Below, one piece after another: positions 1 to 4,860 of a stretch of 5,186 bases of DNA (position 1 is the first letter of the stretch; every line of letters starts with the position of its first letter). Both the position numbers and the translations under genes were made by a program. Under the pieces are notes generated by a model. It did not search any database. It worked only from the letters and a program-made list of their open reading frames with translations, and was not told where the DNA came from. This stretch comes from Desulfuromonadaceae bacterium (lineage in GTDB: Bacteria > Desulfobacterota > Desulfuromonadia > Desulfuromonadales > SZUA-540): positions 1 through 5,186 of the forward strand of contig QKGY01000292.1 of the NCBI GenBank assembly GCA_003250235.1, written 5' to 3'.

Positions 1-1146
1 GGCAGCCCCAACTGGGGTGAATTTATCCTGGGAGACCTGATCAACGAGAACTTTCTCCCTCCCGATGAAGCAAAGGAAGCGTTCAAGGCACTGAAAAAGG
101 ACAGCTTTGCCTTTGCCGGAGTGAAGAACCTGACTTTCGCAGGCGTACCGGGATTGGTTGCCGCATTGCAAAGCGAATCGACCTATCCCTTGACGATCCA
201 GGTGACATCAAACGGCACGATCCAGCCGTCTTCCCCACAGATTCGCCTCCTCAACATCCAGCCTCCTTACAGGGCCGGCATCAAACTCAGGGCCGGTCGC
301 TATCACATTCGCGTGGACTGTGACGGATTTCAACCGACCGAGGAATGGATAACGCTCGATGCACGCCACACGGCGTTCGAGATCTCTCTGGCCAAAGCTC
401 ACACAGCGGAAGCGGATGACCTGGAAACCATGCTGGCAAAAACAGAAGACCCGGATAGCGTATCATCGAAAACACCGGCGCTTTTCGACACCCCTTCCAG
501 CCAAAACGGAGACTCTCTCGAAGACCTGCTCGAAAACACGGAAAAAGTGAAACTGGAGCTTGACCCACTCCCGCAAAGCACTCGGGAAAACGTCATCACT
601 GTAAGCGGCAAGGTCAAAAACGTCTCGTCAATCGACAGTTCGTCCGTAACGTTCAATGTGAATGGCTTGGAGCAGCCGGTCTATCTGAACGGGGATGGCT
701 CGTTCAGTAACAAGGTCGTTCTCTTCAACGGGGATAATACCATCGATATCGCCTATAAAAGCGCAGCCAAAAATGCTTACACGCGCGTTACGGTTAAGAG
801 CACAACACCACCGGTCAAGGCTCGCTTCACCCTCACATGGGACAGCGTCAATTCGGACATGGACCTTCACGTCCGAGGTCCCCAAGACCAGCATTGCTTT
901 TACGAGCACAAACAAACCGCCAACATGATGCTTGATGTGGACAATACCAAGCGGTATGGCCCTGAAAACATCTCTGTAAAGCTCGAACAATCCCCTGGAA
1001 CGTATGACGTCTATGTCAAACATTATAAAGGCAATGCCGGTAACGTAACCTTGTACGTTTATCTCGACAACCGCCTTGTTGCCACGAAAAAAGCATATCT
1101 CTCTAACAATGACAACTGGCACGCATACACTCTCACCATTGACTGA
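1..1146 (+). CDS. Multidomain protein with PEGA-like, Ig-like and C-terminal DUF2135 (YfaP-type) domains; 5' end missing
   Basis: The frame is open to base 1, so the gene begins upstream; 381 residues are visible. The GTG at 121 is internal, because the 40 codons before it read well (starting GSPNWGEF). Domains by visible residue: about 1-60 an unassigned stretch with an imperfect FAFAG/LTFAG echo; about 61-130 a PEGA-like beta domain (IRLLNIQPPY, then GIKLRAGRYHIRVDCDGF, then EEWITL); about 131-195 an acidic low-complexity linker; about 197-266 an Ig-like or glucodextranase-B-like fold (VSGKV, FNVNG, NGDGSFSNKV, NGDNTIDI); about 275-381 a DUF2135 domain (TWDSVNSDMDLHVRGP, LDVDNTKRYGPENI, GTYDVYVKHY). 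The Asp-rich loops of that last domain could bind calcium, which is inference. Such beta-domain strings suit an envelope or extracellular protein, but the N-terminus is unseen, so export and the main activity are unknown. PEGA-like segments of this wording also occur in caspase-like and formylglycine-enzyme-like proteins. It is followed after 17 nt by a secreted protein gene, probably in one operon. Confidence 0.85.
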   Translation, partial: GSPNWGEFILGDLINENFLPPDEAKEAFKALKKDSFAFAGVKNLTFAGVPGLVAALQSESTYPLTIQVTSNGTIQPSSPQIRLLNIQPPYRAGIKLRAGRYHIRVDCDGFQPTEEWITLDARHTAFEISLAKAHTAEADDLETMLAKTEDPDSVSSKTPALFDTPSSQNGDSLEDLLENTEKVKLELDPLPQSTRENVITVSGKVKNVSSIDSSSVTFNVNGLEQPVYLNGDGSFSNKVVLFNGDNTIDIAYKSAAKNAYTRVTVKSTTPPVKARFTLTWDSVNSDMDLHVRGPQDQHCFYEHKQTANMMLDVDNTKRYGPENISVKLEQSPGTYDVYVKHYKGNAGNVTLYVYLDNRLVATKKAYLSNNDNWHAYTLTID

Positions 1147-1163
1147 TCAAGGAGTCTTTCAAC

Positions 1164-1889
1164 ATGAAAAAATTGGTTTGCGCAGCCCTGTTTCTGGTGG
1201 TCACAGCACTTCCCACGTTCAGCCACGCTCTTTCGGATGAAGTCAAACTGGATATGCTCAAGACCAAGCTGGTTCAACAACTGGAAGCCAAGGACTATGA
1301 CGGAGCCCTTGAAACCATGCAGGAGCTGAAGGGGATGGGGGCGACTCTGCCGGCATCGTTTGAGTATTTCGAGGGCAAGGCGCTGTTTGAGTCGGGAAAT
1401 AAGGTTGAAGCATATTACAAGTTTTCTCACTATGCCGACACTCAGGGTAAGAACGGGAAATATTACAAGGAAACCATTGCCTATCTCGTTCAGGCTGAAG
1501 AAGCTAAAAAAAATGCCGACGCAGCCGTTCGCAGGCGTCCGATTATGGACTGTATTGAAGCGTCCAAGGCTTATGATCAATACCGCAACGAGCTTCAGCG
1601 GCTTGAAGACCGTCTGGATTCAAAAAATGACGAATGCGAGGATTTGGGTTCCAAGATGTGGGAGTATCATAACAAGGGAAACAACCATAAGGCGGATTAC
1701 TATATGGAAAAACGCCGTGAATGTACCGACAAGGCGGACTCCTACCTTGAACGCTGGAACTCATTTAAAACGTCGGAACCAAGAGACACCTACAATGCTT
1801 TTTGTGCAGAAGAAAACAGCTGGGATAAAGAGGACATTAAGGCCGCATGTCAAAGCTCTAGCACAAGCTTCTGTAACAGACATAAATAG
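1164..1889 (+). CDS. Secreted cysteine-containing protein with an N-terminal TPR-like helical repeat region
   Basis: This encodes 241 residues. The ATG has a clear AAGGAG Shine-Dalgarno (1149-1154) 9 nt upstream. Residues 1-22 form a signal peptide (MKK, a hydrophobic core, then SHA before cleavage near A22/L23). The only early Cys (C6) sits inside the hydrophobic core, so this is not a lipoprotein. Residues about 25-112 look like helical TPR-type repeats (KDYDGALETMQEL, LPASFEYFEGKALFESGNKVEAY, then GKYYKETIAYLV). Residues about 120-200 are highly charged and probably helical or coiled-coil. The mature part has six cysteines (C130, C158, C187, C214, C229, C237), all in the C-terminal half, consistent with disulfides in the periplasm or outside the cell. 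The 17-nt gap behind the DUF2135 gene implies co-transcription and perhaps a shared process. The TPR-like wording resembles modules found beside PEGA or SUMF1-type proteins, but I do not recognise the family and its function is unknown. Confidence 0.85.
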   Translation: MKKLVCAALFLVVTALPTFSHALSDEVKLDMLKTKLVQQLEAKDYDGALETMQELKGMGATLPASFEYFEGKALFESGNKVEAYYKFSHYADTQGKNGKYYKETIAYLVQAEEAKKNADAAVRRRPIMDCIEASKAYDQYRNELQRLEDRLDSKNDECEDLGSKMWEYHNKGNNHKADYYMEKRRECTDKADSYLERWNSFKTSEPRDTYNAFCAEENSWDKEDIKAACQSSSTSFCNRHK

Positions 1890-1922
1890 AAGGGAAAAAC
1901 CAATAGTACCCGCCTGACGCAG

Positions 1923-3308
1923 TCAAACCCCGGCCTCTTTCTCCCACTGCTTCTTGTAAAAGTCATAGGCGTCCATCTTGGTCGTTTTGCCCCGCGAGGC
2001 CAGAGAGTCGATCTTGAGAAATTCGAGCAGCAGGGGAAAGTCGGGGTGGGTCAGGTAGCCCTGCTGACGTTTGCTCAAGCGGCTGGCGGGAGTAAGCTGC
2101 CAGGAGAGATGAAACATGTGCAACCGCGCCGCCCAGACGATGCGTCTGCGGCGCGCCTCGGGCATACCGAGCCGGCACAGGATGCGCTCGGCCATATCGG
2201 CGCTCACCCGGTCGTGACCGTGTGCGGTGATGCGACCGTCGTCGTCAATTCTGGTGGACGTGGCTTTGCCGGCATCGTGCAGCAGGGCCACCCAGCGCAG
2301 ATCGGGGTCGCAATCGGGCGGACAGGCCTCGATGGCCATGCGGGTATGGACCCCCACATCCCCTTCGGCATGATAAACGGGAGACTGGGGGGTGTTGTCC
2401 AGCTCCTTCAGCTCCGGGATGGCGGCCATGAGTCGCGACCACCACCCTTCGGAGCGCGTACGCATCTCCTCCTCGATGGCATCAAGGGCTTCCTGGCGCT
2501 CGGCATCCTCCTCAATGGGAGGGGTCTGCGAGATGAAGTGTTCCATGTTGTCTTCCCACCGGCTGCAGGTGAGGATGATCTGCTGCCAGCCGGTGGGGAT
2601 GATCTCCTGGGTGTGGGCGAGGTTGTTGCGCAGGCTTTCAATCTCTTTAACCGCCCGGCGCGCCTCTTTGCGCGAACCCTGCCCCAGCGCCTTGCGCAGC
2701 TCTTCGTCGTAGGTCAAAATCCACCCCTTGTCCCCGAACTGCAGACAATCGATCAGCGGCACCTGCTCACCCCGCCGCGCTCTTTCTTTCTGCAGAATCT
2801 TGGCTTTGGCCAGGCGGCTTTCGGAGAGCAGCTCCTGCCAACGGTTGTCGGGGTAGCGCCTCCGCAGGATCTCCGTAAAGGACATCTCGATGATGGTGAT
2901 CATGCCGAACAGAAACATGCGCATCGGCGGTTTTTCGAGGTCGCTCAGGGTGATGATGGCACCAACCCGGTCGAGAATCGTCACGAAACACTGCTCATTG
3001 ATGGCCAGCGAACGGACGACATCGAGGAGATTGGCGGTATCCGGCACCAGGTCGTCGTCGGGGGTAAAGGCGCGGATGTGATCGGCGCAGCGCCCCCCGG
3101 TGAGATCTTCCCGACGGACATAGCTGCAGACCAGTCCGTCGCGCCGCACGCCGACAAGATCGAAATCCTTCTTCTCCATGATGCGGCGGACGCTGAGGGC
3201 ATCGGCGTCGGCATCGAAGGAGACCAGCGGCTCGGCGATATCCATGGCCGAAAAGCCTTCGAGAAATACCCGCCGCAGGCGGGAACTTTGGGTATCTTTC
3301 CAGGGCAT
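1923..3308 (-). CDS. CBS pair - HEPN-like (RX4H) - HD domain fusion protein
   Basis: This encodes 461 residues from the ATG at 3308, which has GAAGGGA 7 nt upstream. A GTG at 3341 would add 11 residues but has no Shine-Dalgarno and sits at the predicted transcription start. Residues about 16-127 look like two CBS repeats (DALSVRRIMEKKDFDLVGV; TANLLDVVRSLAINEQCFVTI), a fold that usually senses adenosine ligands. Residues about 128-255 are helical and hold R-N-N-L-A-H at 227-232, the RX4H signature of HEPN RNases. Residues about 260-305 are a charged helical linker. Residues about 312-385 are an HD domain: H321, H344-D345 (ALLHDAGKA), and HGHDRVSADMAE from H363. This matches the HD module of CCA-adding enzymes in wording and spacing, and the tail (HPDFPLLLEFLKIDSLASRGK) also fits that group. 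The nucleotidyltransferase head of CCA enzymes is absent. No signal peptide is seen, so it is probably cytoplasmic. The gene is monocistronic and converges on the secreted-protein gene with a 33-nt gap. CBS and HD are fairly secure; HEPN rests on one motif in a helical context, and RNase activity is inferred. Confidence 0.88.
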   Translation of the reverse strand: MPWKDTQSSRLRRVFLEGFSAMDIAEPLVSFDADADALSVRRIMEKKDFDLVGVRRDGLVCSYVRREDLTGGRCADHIRAFTPDDDLVPDTANLLDVVRSLAINEQCFVTILDRVGAIITLSDLEKPPMRMFLFGMITIIEMSFTEILRRRYPDNRWQELLSESRLAKAKILQKERARRGEQVPLIDCLQFGDKGWILTYDEELRKALGQGSRKEARRAVKEIESLRNNLAHTQEIIPTGWQQIILTCSRWEDNMEHFISQTPPIEEDAERQEALDAIEEEMRTRSEGWWSRLMAAIPELKELDNTPQSPVYHAEGDVGVHTRMAIEACPPDCDPDLRWVALLHDAGKATSTRIDDDGRITAHGHDRVSADMAERILCRLGMPEARRRRIVWAARLHMFHLSWQLTPASRLSKRQQGYLTHPDFPLLLEFLKIDSLASRGKTTKMDAYDFYKKQWEKEAGV

Positions 3309-3315
3309 GAGGGAT

Positions 3316-3322
3316 TCCCTTC
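3316..3322 (-). promoter_or_regulatory. Shine-Dalgarno selecting the 3308 start
   Basis: GAAGGGA reads on the minus strand from 3322 to 3316, with a 7-nt spacer to the ATG at 3308. The longer GTG start at 3341 has no comparable site upstream, so this motif decides the start of the CBS-HEPN-HD gene. Confidence 0.6.
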
Positions 3323-3350
3323 GGGTTGAAAACCATTTCACAGTCTACAA

Positions 3351-3379
3351 ACTATGACCGGTTTTGTCGGCGGTGGCAA
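3351..3379 (-). promoter_or_regulatory. Sigma70-like promoter for the CBS-HEPN-HD gene
   Basis: On the minus strand, TTGCCA (3379-3374, five of six to the -35 consensus) is followed by a 17-nt spacer and CATAGT (3356-3351, four of six to the -10 consensus). The predicted transcript would begin near 3344, giving a leader of roughly 36 nt before the ATG at 3308. One arm of an inverted repeat (3382-3393) ends two bases upstream of the -35. The spacing is ideal, but no extended -10 is present. Confidence 0.45.
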
Positions 3380-3381
3380 GG

Positions 3382-3451
3382 GGAGGGGTCGTGCTAGAGA
3401 ACTTGAAACATTAGAATTCATTGATACTCTATTCCGTGCCACAACCCCTCC
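3382..3451. repeat. 12-bp inverted repeat in the divergent intergenic region
   Basis: The left arm, GGAGGGGTCGTG at 3382-3393, is complementary to CACAACCCCTCC at 3440-3451 in 11 of 12 positions. The odd pair becomes G-U in a minus-strand transcript. The arms enclose an AT-rich 46-nt centre that includes GAATTC. The repeat lies just upstream of the minus-strand promoter and upstream of the zinc-ribbon gene, so it could be a paired operator for either or both genes. A decayed small element is also possible. No protein partner is visible. Confidence 0.4.
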
Positions 3452-3492
3452 AGACATTTCACACGGGGTAATGAACCGAAAGGAAGGATTTT

Positions 3493-3966
3493 ATGGCGTG
3501 GAAGTGCCCGGTTTGCGATTACCCCAATTTCTATAACGACACCACCTGTTTCTCCTGCGGGTACGCATTGAAAACGAATGATCGATTAGAGCTTGTCGAT
3601 GACCCCCAGGTAAGCCTGACCAGCCGCTTTAAAGGTTATCTGGTGTTTGTGCTCATCTCCTATGCGCTTGCCCTGATATCCTTCGGGACTCTGCCGGGAG
3701 CCCTCTTCATCGAGCCTTTCAAATCGATCCTTATCTTCATAAGAATCTTTCCAAACGCCCCTCACGCGAGCGAGGGGTGGTGGTGGTTTTACATCGTGTT
3801 CGACGTGATATGGCCTCTCACTCTTTTGTTCGGCTATTTTGTCAGTGAATACCTGTTCCTCCTCAAAACCAAAGATCAAAAATTCTTCATCTCTCTGGCA
3901 ACAATCTTTCTATCGACCTATCTTCTTGCTTTTCTGTGTTTTCTGGCTGTTGGCGACAGGATTTAG
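3493..3966 (+). CDS. Small zinc-ribbon membrane protein, unknown function
   Basis: This encodes 157 residues. The ATG is preceded by AGGAAGG (3481-3487) with a 5-nt spacer, a strong ribosome binding site. Residues 5-22 form a zinc ribbon (CPVC, ten residues, then CFSC; ligands C5, C8, C19, C22) of the short rubredoxin-like or zinc-ribbon type found at the N-termini of many bacterial proteins. After a polar stretch come about three hydrophobic helices, roughly residues 48-66 (with a further hydrophobic patch 68-86), 97-124 and 131-153. The predicted form is an inner-membrane protein with a zinc-binding head, probably cytosolic. The gene points away from the CBS-HEPN-HD gene across 184 nt and has no close downstream partner. 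No enzymatic residues are evident. The family is not recognised beyond the architecture, and functional linkage to the divergent gene is only suggested by position. Confidence 0.85.
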   Translation: MAWKCPVCDYPNFYNDTTCFSCGYALKTNDRLELVDDPQVSLTSRFKGYLVFVLISYALALISFGTLPGALFIEPFKSILIFIRIFPNAPHASEGWWWFYIVFDVIWPLTLLFGYFVSEYLFLLKTKDQKFFISLATIFLSTYLLAFLCFLAVGDRI

Positions 3967-3981
3967 TCATTCCCGACAACC

Positions 3982-4157
3982 TTCGACGGGGACTCCTCTT
4001 CTCTGTAAACAAAAACTAGCGAATACTGTCTACTGGTTGTCAGAGCACCCTGCACATAACGCCCCCTGACAACAATCCGTTTATCAAACCTGGGTATGGA
4101 GTTCTCCAAACTTTACGACGCGTCCGAAGTAGAGTAAAACTGTTCGACGGGAACTCC
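3982..4157. repeat. 15-nt direct repeat pair flanking the noncoding interval
   Basis: TTCGACGGGGACTCC (3982-3996) and TTCGACGGGAACTCC (4143-4157) match at 14 of 15 positions, 161 nt apart, with no further similarity on either side. The second copy forms one arm of the 4097-4158 inverted repeat. Possible readings are duplicated protein-binding sites or the ends of a decayed insertion. Confidence 0.45.
4036..4073 (+). repeat. 8-bp perfect inverted repeat (possible hairpin)
   Basis: GTTGTCAG (4036-4043) pairs perfectly with CTGACAAC (4066-4073) around a 22-nt loop. It lies about 70 nt past the stop of the zinc-ribbon gene, but no T-run follows, so an intrinsic terminator is unlikely. It could be an operator dyad or an RNA hairpin. 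Confidence 0.35.
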
Positions 4158-4158
4158 A
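4097..4158 (+). repeat. Nested inverted repeat (possible two-stem RNA structure)
   Basis: TGGAGTTC (4097-4104) pairs perfectly with GAACTCCA (4151-4158). Inside it, TTTAC (4112-4116) pairs with GTAAA (4134-4138), and the centre contains the palindrome GACGCGTC (4117-4124). Two nested stems and a palindrome within 62 nt suggest a structured leader or regulatory site upstream of the methyltransferase. No known riboswitch is recognised. Confidence 0.35.
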
Positions 4159-4242
4159 GGGGATATCCAATTGTTCAAACCGGCCGATCTTTTCTCTGAG
4201 GCCCTGACGCAAAATGCTTGCACTCGTTCGGACAGGTCCGCC

Positions 4243-4860
4243 ATGAATCCTCATGAACTCGGCAGAAAATACGACGCCATCGCCGCCTGGTGGCATGATC
4301 GCCATAATCAATCGACCTACGGTCTCGCCGCGGTGGACAGAGCGCTGGGCTTCTGCACGCACTTCCTCCGGGCGCTGGATGTGGGCTGCGGCGCCGGAGG
4401 GCGTCTGGTGCGTCGGATGCGGGAGCACGGTCTGGCCGTGACCGGCATCGACGTGTCGGCCGAGATGATCCGCCTGGCAAGACTGAACCATCCCGAATCC
4501 TGTTTCCAGGTTGCCGACATCGTCACCTGGCAGACGGAGGAGAGGTTCGACCTCATCCTGGCCTGGGACAGCATCTTTCACCTCCCCCTGGCCGCGCAGA
4601 AGCCGACGGTCGAAAAGCTCTGCGCGCAGCTGGCCGAGGGGGGCGTACTGGCCTACACCTTCGGCAACGCCGTCGGCGAGCACACCGACACCTGGCACGA
4701 CGACACCTTCTATTACAGCTCCATCGGCATCCCCGGCAACCTCAGGGTCCTCATGGATCAGGGGATGGAGATCCTGCATCTGGAACTGGACCAGTATCCG
4801 CAGAAACACGTCGTCGTCATCGCCCGCCGACCGCTCCCCGAAGAGGGACAACCCGGATGA
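4243..4860 (+). CDS. SAM-dependent class I methyltransferase
   Basis: This encodes 205 residues. Motif I, LDVGCGAGG, is at residues 45-53 and forms the SAM-binding loop. GID at 68-70 places the acidic residue at the end of strand 2 (D70, a likely ribose-hydroxyl ligand), AD at 91-92 fits the adenine pocket, and DLILAWDSIFHLP at 103-115 is the motif IV/post-IV region. The N-terminus (GRKYDAIAAWWHDRH) is typical of small free-standing methyltransferases with unassigned substrates. The fold is soluble and cytoplasmic, with no signal peptide. The ATG at 4243 is chosen because family-like sequence starts there; its ribosome site is weak (ACAGG, 6 nt upstream). An in-frame TTG at 4171 has AGGGGA at good spacing and would add 24 residues without family similarity, so it remains possible. 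The stop overlaps the next gene's start (ATGA), which indicates translational coupling. The substrate cannot be told from the sequence. Confidence 0.9.
   Translation: MNPHELGRKYDAIAAWWHDRHNQSTYGLAAVDRALGFCTHFLRALDVGCGAGGRLVRRMREHGLAVTGIDVSAEMIRLARLNHPESCFQVADIVTWQTEERFDLILAWDSIFHLPLAAQKPTVEKLCAQLAEGGVLAYTFGNAVGEHTDTWHDDTFYYSSIGIPGNLRVLMDQGMEILHLELDQYPQKHVVVIARRPLPEEGQPG

Larger units (their letters stand above)
3967..4242. other. Noncoding interval rich in short repeats
   Basis: No convincing gene lies between the zinc-ribbon gene and the methyltransferase. The interval holds an inverted repeat at 4036-4073, a second inverted repeat at 4097-4158, and a near-identical 15-nt direct repeat (3982-3996 and 4143-4157). 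GACAACC at 3975-3981 is also complementary to GGTTGTC at 4035-4041, so that segment has two possible partners. A short dyad, CGGAC-AG-GTCCG (4229-4240), lies right before the methyltransferase ATG. The promoter of the downstream pair presumably lies here, but I could not find a convincing -35/-10 pair. No U-rich tract marks a standard terminator for the zinc-ribbon gene. Confidence 0.5.

Noticed and set aside
628..1122. Minus-strand reading frame of 164 codons inside the DUF2135 gene
   Set aside because: It is antisense to recognisable Ig-like and DUF2135 sequence, with no supporting start signal.
1890..1922. Bidirectional terminator between the convergent genes
   Set aside because: The 33-nt gap shows no stable stem followed by a T-run on either strand.
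2046..3329. Long plus-strand reading frame of about 427 codons opposite the CBS-HEPN-HD gene
   Set aside because: It has no recognisable domain and low-complexity G/P/H-rich wording, and it is an antisense shadow of a GC-rich gene whose minus-strand product has clear CBS and HD motifs.
3403..3431. TTGAAA as a -35 box for the zinc-ribbon gene
   Set aside because: No acceptable -10 lies 16-18 nt downstream, and TAGAAT at 3412 has no matching -35.
3354..3536. Plus-strand reading frame of 60 codons before the zinc-ribbon gene
   Set aside because: It has no ribosome site, overlaps the real start of the zinc-ribbon gene in another frame, and covers the promoter and inverted repeat.
4143..4158. 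GTTCGA-like T-arm suggesting a tRNA end
   Set aside because: No acceptor, anticodon or D arm could be built around it; the sequence is better explained by the direct and inverted repeats.
4084..4851. Minus-strand reading frame of 255 codons opposite the methyltransferase
   Set aside because: It is antisense to a gene with clear SAM-binding motifs and has no domain wording of its own.
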